DNA of 64,000 nt from Marimonas lutisalis (GTDB lineage Bacteria; Pseudomonadota; Alphaproteobacteria; Rhodobacterales; Rhodobacteraceae). A model generated the notes under the pieces. It had not been told where the DNA came from and made no database searches. It worked only from the letters and a program-made list of their open reading frames with translations. Of the stretch, positions 7,816 through 15,477 are shown piece after piece (the stretch's first letter is position 1; the number at the start of each line of letters is the position of its first letter). The translations under genes and the position numbers were made by a program. Location of the stretch: NCBI RefSeq assembly GCF_005434965.1, contig NZ_SKCI01000005.1:62001-126000 (forward strand), written 5' to 3'.

Positions 7816-8421
7816 ATGGCAGGCAAAGTCGAAGCGCGCCGCGAGGCGCTGCGGGACAAACTGATCGACATCGCCGAAAAAACGATCGCCGAGCAGGGCA
7901 TGGAAGCCATCCGCGCTCGCGATCTCGCGCGCGAGGCCGGCTGCGCCGTGGGCGCTATCTACAATGTCTTCGGCGATATGGGCGACATCGTGATCGCCGT
8001 GAACGGCCGCACCTTCCGCAAGCTGGGCAAAGCGGTTGCCGCCTCGGTGCGCGAGGCGCCCGAAGACCCGATCGAGCAGTTGATCGCGATGTCCTACGCC
8101 TATCTGCGCTTCGCCGTCGAAAACCCCAGGCTCTGGCGCACGCTGTTCGACATCCAGATGTCCACCTCCACCGACGTGCCCGCCTGGTACCTGCAGGAAC
8201 TGGATGCGCTCTTCCAGAACATCGCGCGTCCCCTTGCCCGCCTGTTCCCTGAAATGCACGCGGACGAACTCGACCTGATGACGCGCACACTATTCTCCTC
8301 GGTTCACGGCATCGTCCTGCTGGGCGTCGAAAATCGCATCTCTGGTGTGCCCCGCGATCGCCTGGAACAGATGATCGCCCTGCTGCTTCGGAATATCACG
8401 GCGAAACAAACCGTTTCCTGA
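7816..8421 (+). CDS. TetR/AcrR-family transcriptional regulator
   Basis: A 200-residue repressor-type protein. The N-terminal helix-turn-helix reads RARDLAREAGCAVGAIYNVFG at about residues 33-53. It is followed by an alpha-helical ligand domain with the LWRTLFDIQM segment, resembling the WHG-type C-terminal domain. The gene is bracketed by four TGAAC-N3-GTTCA palindromes, one upstream at 7785 and three at 8419-8487, the first of which overlaps its own stop codon. This layout suggests it represses itself and whatever lies downstream, now pspA. The ligand is unknown. Confidence 0.88.
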   Translation: MAGKVEARREALRDKLIDIAEKTIAEQGMEAIRARDLAREAGCAVGAIYNVFGDMGDIVIAVNGRTFRKLGKAVAASVREAPEDPIEQLIAMSYAYLRFAVENPRLWRTLFDIQMSTSTDVPAWYLQELDALFQNIARPLARLFPEMHADELDLMTRTLFSSVHGIVLLGVENRISGVPRDRLEQMIALLLRNITAKQTVS

Positions 8422-8431
8422 ACAGTGTTCA
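8419..8431. promoter_or_regulatory. TetR-type operator palindrome, site 2
   Basis: TGAACAGTGTTCA, a TGAAC-N3-GTTCA palindrome, begins on the TGA stop codon of the tetR-family gene. Confidence 0.65.
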
Positions 8432-8437
8432 TTTTTC

Positions 8438-8454
8438 CTTGAACGCCGTTCAAG
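8438..8454. promoter_or_regulatory. TetR-type operator palindrome, site 3
   Basis: CTTGAACGCCGTTCAAG has 7-bp perfect arms around a 3-bp centre. Its centre is 21 bp, about two helical turns, from the centre of site 2. Confidence 0.7.
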
Positions 8455-8474
8455 GTATTGCTACATCCATTTCA

Positions 8475-8487
8475 TGAACACCGTTCA
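8475..8487. promoter_or_regulatory. TetR-type operator palindrome, site 4
   Basis: TGAACACCGTTCA, the same palindrome, lies just upstream of a very strong Shine-Dalgarno stretch. Its centre is 35 bp from that of site 3. Confidence 0.65.
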
Positions 8488-8490
8488 CGA

Positions 8491-8546
8491 AGGAGGAGGT
8501 AACATTGACATCGCTGATAACACCCTGCGCCCGCTTACACGCATAG
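8491..8546 (+). other. Orphan Shine-Dalgarno with possible 13-codon mini-ORF
   Basis: AGGAGGAGGT at 8491-8500 is a near-ideal ribosome site, but no normal gene follows. The only suitably spaced start is TTG at 8505, opening a 13-codon frame (LTSLITPCARLHA) that ends at TAG 8544-8546. It could be a leader peptide, or the remains of the 5' end of a deleted gene that the TetR regulator once controlled. Nothing in the peptide identifies it. Confidence 0.35.
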
Positions 8547-8565
8547 GCGCAGACACAACCTGAAA

Positions 8566-8614
8566 TTGCCCCCAAAACACTCCGGGCACGCCTCAAAGTT
8601 GCCATTTGGGGCAA
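8566..8614 (+). promoter_or_regulatory. Inverted repeat in the pspA 5' region
   Basis: TTGCCCC-C-AAA (8566-8576) pairs with TTTGGGGCAA (8605-8614), a 10-bp stem with one bulge and a loop of about 28 bases. It ends 37 bp before the pspA start. It could be an RNA hairpin in the leader or a protein-binding site. Confidence 0.4.
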
Positions 8615-8651
8615 GTAACACGCAAACGTAATCTCGAAGAAAGGTACTCTT

Positions 8652-9335
8652 ATGTTTTCGACTCTCAGAACCCTTTTCTCTGGTGCACAGGCCCGCGCCG
8701 ACGAACGCATCACCGATCATTTCGCGCTTGAACTCATTGATCAGAAAATCCGCGAGACCGAGGCCGCCGTCAAAGCCGCCAAGGCCACGCTGGCCAGCCT
8801 GATCCAGCGTCGCAACGCCGAACAGCGACAAGTCGACGCGCTCAAATCCCGTATCGAAGGGCTGATGGACCGCGCCCGCGCCGCGCTCGCCTCCAATGAC
8901 GAGGCGCTCGCCGCCGAGGCCGCCCAGGCCATCGCCACGATGGAAAACGAGCTGGAAGGCCGCAACGAAACGCTGGCACGCCTTGAACAGAAGGTTCTGC
9001 GCCTGCGCAATTCGGTCGAGGCGGGCAACCGCCGCGTGGTTGACCTCAAGCAGGGCGCCATCCAGGCCCGTGCCGTGCGTCGCGAACAGGACATCCAGAA
9101 ACGCCTGTCCACCACGCTTTCGGGCCGTGACAGCGCGTCGGAGGCCGAGGAACTCATCAACCGCGTGCTTGGCCGCGATGACCCGTATGAGCAGGCCGAG
9201 ATTCTCAAGCAGATCGAAGACGACCTTTCGCATCGCGATCTCGAGGACCGCATGTCGGACGCCGGCTATGGCCCCGCGACCAAAATTACCGCGAAATCGG
9301 TGCTGGATCGCCTCAAAGCTGACAAAGCCGCTTGA
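8652..9335 (+). CDS. pspA: PspA/IM30-family membrane-stress protein
   Basis: A 227-residue, almost wholly alpha-helical protein rich in Ala, Glu, Arg and Lys, with long coiled-coil segments from about residue 25 to 150. It fits the PspA/Vipp1 (ESCRT-III-like) family, which forms rods on the inner face of the cytoplasmic membrane and limits proton leakage under envelope stress. It begins with the short amphipathic helix MFSTLRTLFSG, as expected for membrane binding. A GAAGAAAGG site precedes ATG 8652. A YiaAB gene follows after 50 bp, probably in one operon. No pspF or sigma-54 promoter is visible; TetR-type palindromes lie upstream instead. Confidence 0.88.
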   Translation: MFSTLRTLFSGAQARADERITDHFALELIDQKIRETEAAVKAAKATLASLIQRRNAEQRQVDALKSRIEGLMDRARAALASNDEALAAEAAQAIATMENELEGRNETLARLEQKVLRLRNSVEAGNRRVVDLKQGAIQARAVRREQDIQKRLSTTLSGRDSASEAEELINRVLGRDDPYEQAEILKQIEDDLSHRDLEDRMSDAGYGPATKITAKSVLDRLKADKAA

Positions 9336-9385
9336 TACCAGTCCGCAATCACGCATCCCCCGCCTGATTTAATGAGGAACTCACA

Positions 9386-9667
9386 ATGTTTGACATGAAC
9401 AAGAACGACAACACCCTGATCATGGTCTTCAACGGCGCTGGCGTCGTGGCCGCCTACATCCTGCTCGGCATCTCGCTGTGGCTCTCGACCGAAGTGCCGC
9501 TCTCGACCAAGGGTTTCTGGGGCATCGGCATCCTGATGCTCACGATCAGCCTGGTGAACTTCGTGAAATACCGCTTCGACACCCAGCAGCGCGAAGACCG
9601 CCTGCGCATGATCGAGGAAGCCAAGAACGAGCAGATGCTGGCCAAATACGTCACCAAGGACGAATAA
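9386..9667 (+). CDS. YiaA/YiaB-type two-helix inner-membrane protein
   Basis: A 93-residue protein with two hydrophobic helices at about residues 18-35 and 43-60, followed by a charged tail (QQREDRLRMIEEAKNEQ). The NTLIMVFNGAGVVAAYILLGISLW pattern, split here as an N-terminal polar cap plus first helix, fits the YiaAB family, whose function is not established. Its place 50 bp behind pspA suggests a role at the membrane in the same envelope-stress response. It ends one base before the convergent GTPase gene, so the two stop codons are back to back. Confidence 0.75.
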   Translation: MFDMNKNDNTLIMVFNGAGVVAAYILLGISLWLSTEVPLSTKGFWGIGILMLTISLVNFVKYRFDTQQREDRLRMIEEAKNEQMLAKYVTKDE

Positions 9668-10543
9668 TCAGCCTTCCCACCAATCGCGGATTTCCTCCGC
9701 GCTCACCCCGCCTTGTGGTCCGATCGCCACGAGGCGGGTTTTTTCTGGCCGGGCCACCCGCGTTATCTCGACCGAGGGGCCGACCTTGTGCAGTTCGAAC
9801 CCTTCCTCGCCCGATCCGCGTATCACGCCTTTCACACGGTAAAGCCGCTCGGGTGCCTGGCCCAGCTTTTCTTCCAGGGCCACCCGGCCATATTCCGCGT
9901 CCCCTTCGTAGCTCCAGGTGACATAGGCGCCGTGGCCCGCGCCGCTGCTCTTGCCCGTGCCCGCTTCGATCCCGCCGAGCAAAAGCGGGGCCACCGCCTG
10001 CAGCGCATCCATCGCCACCACCGGCGCGCGGCTCAGCGCAGCCAGTTGCATCGCCAGCGCCGCCGGCACCTCGCCCCCGCATTTCGACACGATCAGCAGG
10101 TCGGCCACTTCGATCTGGCCGCGGATCTGCGCCCCGATCTGCACATCCGCCGCCAGCGCGGGAAAGTTCTGCGCATCCACCACGACGGCAATGCCACCAT
10201 AGTCCATCTCGGGTTCCGCCCGCGCCGCATCGGCGATCTTCTTGGGGTCGGCGATCCCGCTCGCCTCGATCACAAGATGCTCGGGCCGCGGCCGCCGGTC
10301 CAGCGCATCGCCCAGCGCCATGTACAGGTCCGCGCCCATCGTGCAGCACACGCAGCCATTGGTCAGTTCGATCGTGTCCTCGCCCGCGCTTTTCAGCAGG
10401 TCGGCGTCGATATTCACCGCGCCAAAATCATTGACCATGACCATCACGCGCCGGCCATGCGCTTCACTCAGCAAGCGGTTGATCAGCGTGGTCTTGCCCG
10501 CACCCAGGTACCCCCCGATGACCGTCAATGGCAGCTTGTCCAT
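9668..10543 (-). CDS. CobW/COG0523-family P-loop GTPase (putative metal chaperone)
   Basis: A 291-residue protein with Walker A GGYLGAGKTT at residues 10-19, the family's metal-binding motif GCVCC (near 65), and a short C-terminal CobW domain containing RLYRVKGVIRG. COG0523 proteins insert or distribute metals such as zinc or cobalt using GTP. The guanine-recognition motif NKxD is altered to SKCG in LLIVSKCGGEV, so nucleotide specificity may be relaxed. The gene is followed by none of the usual zinc-regulated neighbours. It is convergent with the YiaAB gene and lies 17 bp from the tRNA-Arg gene, which it precedes on the same strand. Confidence 0.85.
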   Translation of the reverse strand: MDKLPLTVIGGYLGAGKTTLINRLLSEAHGRRVMVMVNDFGAVNIDADLLKSAGEDTIELTNGCVCCTMGADLYMALGDALDRRPRPEHLVIEASGIADPKKIADAARAEPEMDYGGIAVVVDAQNFPALAADVQIGAQIRGQIEVADLLIVSKCGGEVPAALAMQLAALSRAPVVAMDALQAVAPLLLGGIEAGTGKSSGAGHGAYVTWSYEGDAEYGRVALEEKLGQAPERLYRVKGVIRGSGEEGFELHKVGPSVEITRVARPEKTRLVAIGPQGGVSAEEIRDWWEG

Positions 10544-10560
10544 GATCTCCCCCTGGAAAA

Positions 10561-10637
10561 TGGCGATCCCGGAAGGACTCGAACCCTCAGCCTGCTGATT
10601 AGAAGTCAGCTGCTCTATCCAGTTGAGCTACGGGACC
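10561..10637 (-). tRNA. tRNA-Arg (anticodon TCT)
   Basis: The minus strand folds into a complete cloverleaf: acceptor GGTCCCG pairs with CGGGATC, the D-arm contains AGCTCAACTGGATAGAGC, the anticodon stem CTGAC/ATCAG-type arm encloses TTCTAAT, and the T-loop is GGTTCGAGTCC. The anticodon is TCT, reading AGA codons. The 3' CCA is encoded at 10561-10563. It serves the rare AGA arginine codon in this GC-rich genome. Confidence 0.95.
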
Positions 10638-10681
10638 GCACGTTTCCTATTTGAACGCGCGACCGCCCCTTGGCAAGGGCA

Positions 10682-10993
10682 TCAGTGCGTCCAGGGCCCG
10701 CGCCGGTTGGTGGCGAAATTCTCGCCATAGCCGCCCGCGCGGATATTGGGCTTGCGCTTGTGCGGGCGGGTCACCACGGCGTCGATGCCATGTTCCTCGG
10801 CATAGGCCAGCGCCGCTTCCTTGGTGGGGAATTTCAGCTTCACCTGCGATTGCGTGTCCCGCGACGAGGTCCACCCCATCAGCGGATCAACCTCGCGCGC
10901 ACTTTCCGGCGCAAATTCCAGCACCCAGTGTTTCGTCTTGGCCGTGCCCGATGACATGGCGGTACGGCTGGGCTGATAAATACGCGCGGGCAT
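10682..10993 (-). CDS. Complex I accessory subunit, NDUFS4-type ETC complex I protein
   Basis: A 103-residue soluble protein containing HWVLEFAP, the [20 protein letters not shown] core and the terminal RPHKRKPN segment of the ETC complex I subunit family (bacterial relative of mitochondrial NDUFS4, the 18-kDa subunit). Such subunits occur in alphaproteobacterial NADH dehydrogenase and stabilise the NADH-binding module at the cytoplasmic face. I start at ATG 10993 (MPARIYQPS), because GAGGAG lies eight bases upstream and the longer frame to 11137 is not homologous. The nuo operon itself is not in the window. The tRNA-Arg lies 44 bp downstream. Confidence 0.88.
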   Translation of the reverse strand: MPARIYQPSRTAMSSGTAKTKHWVLEFAPESAREVDPLMGWTSSRDTQSQVKLKFPTKEAALAYAEEHGIDAVVTRPHKRKPNIRAGGYGENFATNRRGPWTH

Positions 10994-11178
10994 TGGCACA
11001 CTCCTCGTTGACCGCCCTTGGTTTACCCAAATCCCCGGCCCGCCCGCAAGCCGGAAATAACTGCAAAACAGGGGATTTGCCCAAAAGCGGCCCGTGCGGC
11101 CCACCCATCGGGCCAACGCCCCCTTGAACCGGAACAAAAAGTGATCAACTCTAAGGGGCTCAGCCCGCGGAGTCGCCC

Positions 11179-13377
11179 ATGCCCTACGCCCATTCCGACA
11201 AATCCGAACCGATCCTGCATTCCCCCGCCCCCGACGTGAAAACCCGCGAGAAGCTCGAGGGCGGCAAGCGCTTCGTCATGCAGACCGAATTCAACGCTGC
11301 CGGTGACCAGCCCACCGCGATCGCCGAGCTCAGCCAGGGCATCCTCGATGACGAGCGCAACCAGGTCCTTCTGGGCGCGACCGGCACCGGCAAGACCTTC
11401 ACCATGGCCAAGGTGATCGAGGAAACCCAGCGCCCCGCCATCATCCTCGCCCCGAACAAGACGCTCGCGGCCCAGCTTTACGGCGAATTCAAGGGCTTCT
11501 TTCCCGACAACGCGGTCGAATACTTCGTTTCCTACTACGACTATTACCAGCCCGAGGCCTACGTGCCGCGCAGCGACACCTATATCGAGAAGGAATCCCA
11601 GATCAACGAACAGATCGACCGGATGCGCCACTCGGCCACCCGGGCGCTCTTGGAGCGCGACGATGTGATCATCGTCGCCTCGGTTTCCTGCATCTACGGC
11701 ATCGGCTCGGTCGAAACTTATGGCGCGATGACCCAGGATTTGCAGGTCGGCAACGATTACGACCAGCGCGCAGTGATCGCCGATCTGGTCGCCCAGCAAT
11801 ACCGCCGCAACGACCAAGCGTTCCAGCGCGGCTCATTCCGCGTGCGCGGCGACAGTCTCGAGATCTTCCCGGCCCACCTCGAAGACCGCGCCTGGCGGCT
11901 GTCGTTCTTCGGGGAAGAGCTTGAATCGATTGTCGAATTCGACCCCCTGACCGGCGAAAAGACCGACACGTTCGACAAGATCCGCGTCTACGCCAACTCG
12001 CATTACGTCACGCCGAAGCCCACGATGCAGCAGGCCATCCAGGGCATCAAGCAAGAGCTGCGCCAGCGCCTCGACCAACTCGTAGGCGAAGGCAAGCTGT
12101 TAGAGGCTCAGCGCCTCGAACAGCGCACCAATTTCGACCTCGAAATGCTCGAGGCCACCGGCGTCTGCAACGGGATCGAGAACTATTCGCGCTACCTCAC
12201 CGGCCGCGCCCCGGGTGAGCCGCCCCCCACCCTCTTCGAATTCATCCCCGACCATGCCATCGTCTTCGCCGATGAATCCCACGTCAGCGTGCCGCAGATC
12301 GGTGGCATGTATCGTGGCGACTACCGGCGCAAGTTCACGCTGGCCGAACACGGCTTCCGCCTGCCGTCCTGCATGGACAACCGCCCGCTGAAGTTCGAGG
12401 AATGGGACGCCATGCGCCCGCAATCCGTCTTCGTCTCGGCCACCCCCGCGGCGTGGGAGCTTGAACAGACCGGCGGCGTCTTCACCGAGCAGGTGATCCG
12501 CCCCACCGGCCTCCTCGATCCGCAGGTCGAAATCCGCCCGGTCGACACCCAGGTCGATGACCTCCTGCATGAGATTCGCATCGTCGCCGAAAAGGGCTTC
12601 CGCGTCCTCTGCACCACGCTGACGAAACGCATGGCCGAGGACCTCACCGAATACCTGCACGAACAGGGCATCCGCGTGCGCTACATGCATTCCGACATCG
12701 ACACGATCGAACGGATCGAAATCCTGCGCGACCTGCGGCTTGGCGCTTTCGACGTGCTGGTGGGCATCAACCTGCTGCGCGAAGGGCTCGACATCCCCGA
12801 ATGCGGGCTGGTGGCGATCCTCGATGCGGATAAAGAGGGCTTCCTTCGCTCCGAGACCTCGCTCATCCAGACCATCGGCCGCGCCGCGCGCAACGCCGAT
12901 GGCCGCGTCATCATGTATGCCGACCGGATCACCGGCTCGATGGAGCGTGCGATCTCCGAGACCGACCGCCGCCGCGCCAAGCAGATCGCCTATAACGAGG
13001 AACACGGCATCACGCCCGAGACGGTGAAGAAGAACGTCGAGGACGTGCTCGCAGGTTTGTATCAAGGCGACGTGGACATGAACCGCGTCACGGCACAGGT
13101 CGACAAGCCGCTCCACGGCGCCAACCTAGAAAAGGTGCTCGACGGCATGCGCGACGACATGCGCAAGGCCGCCGAGAACCTCGAATTCGAAGAGGCCGCC
13201 CGGTTGCGGGATGAGATCAAGCGGCTGGAAGCGGTGGATTTGGCCGTCGCCGACGACCCCCTGGCGCGGCAGTATGCGGTGGAGAAGGCGTCTGAAGCGG
13301 CTGTGGGCTCGCGTGGGCGCTCAACGGCCGGCCGGGCCGGGCAGCGTGGGGGGAATGTGAAGCGGAGGGGGCGGTGA
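11179..13377 (+). CDS. uvrB: Excinuclease ABC subunit B
   Basis: This 732-residue protein is the damage-verifying helicase-like subunit of UvrABC nucleotide excision repair. Visible are Walker [10 protein letters not shown] (about residues 72-80), the beta-hairpin region with [12 protein letters not shown], the DEAD-like motif FADESHV, helicase motif VI with QTIGRAARN, and the C-terminal UVR domain ([24 protein letters not shown], written here in parts, around 655-690) that binds UvrC. The last 50 residues are basic and divergent. The start ATG 11179 is the first in frame. It is followed 7 bp later by a low-GC gene of different composition. Confidence 0.96.
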   Translation: MPYAHSDKSEPILHSPAPDVKTREKLEGGKRFVMQTEFNAAGDQPTAIAELSQGILDDERNQVLLGATGTGKTFTMAKVIEETQRPAIILAPNKTLAAQLYGEFKGFFPDNAVEYFVSYYDYYQPEAYVPRSDTYIEKESQINEQIDRMRHSATRALLERDDVIIVASVSCIYGIGSVETYGAMTQDLQVGNDYDQRAVIADLVAQQYRRNDQAFQRGSFRVRGDSLEIFPAHLEDRAWRLSFFGEELESIVEFDPLTGEKTDTFDKIRVYANSHYVTPKPTMQQAIQGIKQELRQRLDQLVGEGKLLEAQRLEQRTNFDLEMLEATGVCNGIENYSRYLTGRAPGEPPPTLFEFIPDHAIVFADESHVSVPQIGGMYRGDYRRKFTLAEHGFRLPSCMDNRPLKFEEWDAMRPQSVFVSATPAAWELEQTGGVFTEQVIRPTGLLDPQVEIRPVDTQVDDLLHEIRIVAEKGFRVLCTTLTKRMAEDLTEYLHEQGIRVRYMHSDIDTIERIEILRDLRLGAFDVLVGINLLREGLDIPECGLVAILDADKEGFLRSETSLIQTIGRAARNADGRVIMYADRITGSMERAISETDRRRAKQIAYNEEHGITPETVKKNVEDVLAGLYQGDVDMNRVTAQVDKPLHGANLEKVLDGMRDDMRKAAENLEFEEAARLRDEIKRLEAVDLAVADDPLARQYAVEKASEAAVGSRGRSTAGRAGQRGGNVKRRGR

Positions 13378-13384
13378 AACAAAT

Positions 13385-13747
13385 ATGGCAGACTATAGAG
13401 AAATTTCTCAGGAGTATGCTCAAGGAGCAATAAAGGCATCCGTTCTTTTGAATAGTGGCGCGATTGTCATTTGCCTGAGTCAATTGGATGAAATGATCCA
13501 ACACGTAGGTCGATGGAGCTTCGCTTGCGCGATCCTGCTATATGTTTTCGGAACACTGTTCGGCGCGGTGACTTGGGTGCTTGCTTTTTTGTCTACTCGT
13601 CACGTTGACAGGAAACAACTCGGCCAAGAGGAAACTTACGAGCGCGCAGATCAGTATATGTTCGGCGGATTCTTTTCGATTGTGGTTTCACTGCTTATGT
13701 TTTTGACAGCTGCATTGGTTTTAGCTTTTTCGCTAATCTCGAATTGA
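13385..13747 (+). CDS. Small membrane protein of unknown function, low GC
   Basis: A 120-residue protein with three hydrophobic stretches, at about residues 17-35, 43-68 and 92-117, and a polar loop (STRHVDRKQLGQEETYERADQ) between the last two. I do not recognise a family. Base composition differs sharply from the neighbours: codons such as ATA, TTT, GAA, AAA and TTG are frequent, whereas uvrB and the DUF3175 gene use mostly G/C-ending codons. This suggests recent acquisition. It starts 7 bp after uvrB, but the change in codon use argues against an old operon. A hairpin cluster lies just downstream. Confidence 0.6.
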   Translation: MADYREISQEYAQGAIKASVLLNSGAIVICLSQLDEMIQHVGRWSFACAILLYVFGTLFGAVTWVLAFLSTRHVDRKQLGQEETYERADQYMFGGFFSIVVSLLMFLTAALVLAFSLISN

Positions 13748-13799
13748 TCATTTTGATTTCATGCGAACGTTGCGGAAGGCTGCGGGGCATATCTACTAA

Positions 13800-13903
13800 T
13801 GCCCAAATCTCCGATTTGGGCACGCGCCCGACCCGGGGCGGGCGCGACGCCTACGTCTAGCGTTCCGCGTGGATCATCACCGTAGGCCGGGCTTTTGCCC
13901 GGC
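13800..13903. repeat. Cluster of three intergenic hairpins
   Basis: Between two genes lie three strong stems. The first is TGCCCAAATC/GATTTGGGCA with a TCC loop (13800-13822). The second is CGCGCCCG/CGGGCGCG (13823-13830 with 13839-13846). The third is GCCGGGC/GCCCGGC with a TTTT loop (13886-13903). The first two are directly adjacent. None is followed by a clean T-run, so they look more like a palindromic intergenic repeat unit than a simple terminator. Confidence 0.6.
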
Positions 13904-13993
13904 ACCCCACCGCAAAACCCGCACCGCGCTTGCACCCCTCCCCCGGCAATGCCACCCTGCCCGCATCGCCCACCCGAGCCCCGGACCCCGGCC

Positions 13994-14275
13994 ATGACCG
14001 ACCCCGAGAAATGGTCCCGACACGTCACCGAAACCAGCCATGCGCTGGAGCTTGAGCCCGGCCTCTTCACCTGGGACGATCCCGAACGCATCGCCGCCGC
14101 GCTCAAACGCGCGGCCGAGGCCAGCACGGCACGCAAGGGCACGCCCTATCAGTCGGCCATGTCGATGCTCACCTTCTACATCAACCGCGCCGGCCACAGC
14201 CTGCCCGATGACCAGCGCAAGGTGCTCGAAGAGGCCAAGCAGCACCTGCGCCGCCTCTTTGGCCGCCATCCCTGA
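13994..14275 (+). CDS. DUF3175 family protein
   Basis: A 93-residue soluble protein that matches the DUF3175 pattern: KWSRHVTETSHALELEPG near the N-terminus, then the conserved YQSAMSMLTFYINRAG and a charged C-terminus ending LFGRHP. The function of the family is unknown. It has no membrane segment or signal peptide. I start at ATG 13994; the longer frame back to 13895 gives a proline-rich leader typical of read-through into GC-rich intergenic DNA. It is monocistronic, flanked upstream by the hairpin cluster and downstream by a convergent gene. Confidence 0.82.
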   Translation: MTDPEKWSRHVTETSHALELEPGLFTWDDPERIAAALKRAAEASTARKGTPYQSAMSMLTFYINRAGHSLPDDQRKVLEEAKQHLRRLFGRHP

Positions 14276-14311
14276 CCGCGACTGCCCCCAGCCGCTCCAT
14301 TTCGCGGCGTC

Positions 14312-14557
14312 TCAGACCTGCTTAATCACCCGGATCAGCACCAGCAGGATCACCGCCCCGATGGTCGCATGGATGATCGACCAGATGATCCCGCCGCCGC
14401 CCCCGAAGCCGATGACCGGAAAGGCCAGCCCGGCGATGATCGCGCCGACGACCCCAACAACGATATTACCGCCCAGACCAAAACCGCCACCCTTGACGAT
14501 CGTCCCCGCCAGCCATCCGGCCACGGCCCCGACGATCAGCATCACGATGATACCCAT
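14312..14557 (-). CDS. GlsB/YeaQ/YmgE-family stress-associated membrane protein
   Basis: An 81-residue glycine-rich protein with three short hydrophobic helices. MGIIVMLIVGAVAGWLAG and the GGFGLGGNIVVGVVGA segment are diagnostic of the transglycosylase-associated (GlsB/YeaQ) family, small inner-membrane proteins linked to general and alkaline stress. The start ATG 14557 is supported by AGGAGGA about seven bases upstream. It lies 25 bp upstream of nothing on its own strand and is convergent with the DUF3175 gene. Confidence 0.85.
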   Translation of the reverse strand: MGIIVMLIVGAVAGWLAGTIVKGGGFGLGGNIVVGVVGAIIAGLAFPVIGFGGGGGIIWSIIHATIGAVILLVLIRVIKQV

Positions 14558-14582
14558 GCGCTGTCCTCCTGTTACGCTACAT

Positions 14583-15398
14583 TCATTGCCCCAGCCCCAG
14601 CCGCTCAAGATGCGCCACGCTGTCGGGCACGCGGGAAAAATCGTTGATCTCGACGATCAGGTGCGGCTTCACCTCCAGTTCCCCCAGCGCCGTGAAGATG
14701 GGAAAGAAATTCGTATCCCCCTCGCCCAGCACCCAGTGCCGGTCGGCATAGCCGTCTGCATCCTGCAGGTGCACATGGCCCAGAAGCTCGCCCGCGTCCT
14801 GAATGAACCGATCCACCGGCGGCGCGCCCGCCGAAACATGCGCCCAGAGCGCGTGGCCGGTATCCACCGACAAACGTAAGCTGGGCGTATCCGCCGCCTC
14901 CACCACCGCGCGGCGCAGAGCCGGGTCATTGTCGCGGATATTCTCCAGCACCATCTCGACACCCAGCTCCCCGGCCCGCTTCAGAGCCGGCGCCAGCGTG
15001 TCGAGGATCGCGGAAATACTCTTTGCCCGGTCCTTCGGCCCGTTGTCGAGGTTATGCGCATCCCACGGATCATAGGGCGAATGGATCACCATCTGCCGCG
15101 CCTCCAGCCGCGCACACACCTCCAGCGCCTGGTCCAGCCGCGTCTGCACCACCGCGCGGATGTCCTTGTCCTTCACATTCAGTTCAAAACCCGAAAACGG
15201 CCCGTGAATGCCCAGCCGTCCCTCCCAGCCCTGCAACTTGGCCTTCGCCATGTCGATGAACGGCCCCGGGTTCTTCAGGATATCGGCCATGCAGAACTCG
15301 GGCAGCTCGATGTCGCGGTTTTTCTCGAAGATCCAGTCGCGGTGCCGGTCCAGGTCCAGCACCGTCAGTTGCGCGCCGATCACGGGTATCTCTGTCAT
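14583..15398 (-). CDS. Sugar phosphate isomerase/epimerase-type TIM barrel protein
   Basis: A 271-residue protein of the xylose isomerase-like TIM barrel (AP endonuclease family 2) superfamily. Metal-ligand positions appear along the barrel: Glu in LPEF, His in VIHSPYDPW, Glu in MVLENIRDND, Asp and His in SVDTGHALW, His in GHVHLQDADG, and Glu in LIVEINDF. Family members isomerise or epimerise sugars or act on inositol-type substrates; the substrate here cannot be named. I start at ATG 15398 (MTEIPVIGAQ) with a GGAGGAC site upstream; the longer frame to 15545 runs into the divergent gene. It ends 25 bp from the stress-protein gene. Confidence 0.8.
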   Translation of the reverse strand: MTEIPVIGAQLTVLDLDRHRDWIFEKNRDIELPEFCMADILKNPGPFIDMAKAKLQGWEGRLGIHGPFSGFELNVKDKDIRAVVQTRLDQALEVCARLEARQMVIHSPYDPWDAHNLDNGPKDRAKSISAILDTLAPALKRAGELGVEMVLENIRDNDPALRRAVVEAADTPSLRLSVDTGHALWAHVSAGAPPVDRFIQDAGELLGHVHLQDADGYADRHWVLGEGDTNFFPIFTALGELEVKPHLIVEINDFSRVPDSVAHLERLGLGQ

Positions 15399-15477
15399 GG
15401 GGTCCTCCCTCTTGCGCGCCATACTGCGCGCGCCGCGCCCCCTTGCCAAGCCCGCACCGCTCGCGCAGTCTCGGCCC

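Noticed and set aside
8505-8510. TTGACA as a -35 promoter box
   Set aside because: No suitable -10 sequence lies about 17 bp downstream (the region is CGCCCG).
8475-8564. A 29-codon ATG frame overlapping operator site 4
   Set aside because: No ribosome site precedes it and the start codon lies inside the palindrome; the strong ribosome site is downstream of its start.
8588-8603. Sigma-54-type GGCAC...TTGC promoter before pspA
   Set aside because: The spacing between GG and GC is 14 bases instead of 10, so it does not fit the consensus.
11132-11146. Possible LexA site (GAAC-N7-GATC) upstream of uvrB
   Set aside because: One half site differs from the alphaproteobacterial GTTC-N7-GTTC pattern, so support is too weak to list it as a site.
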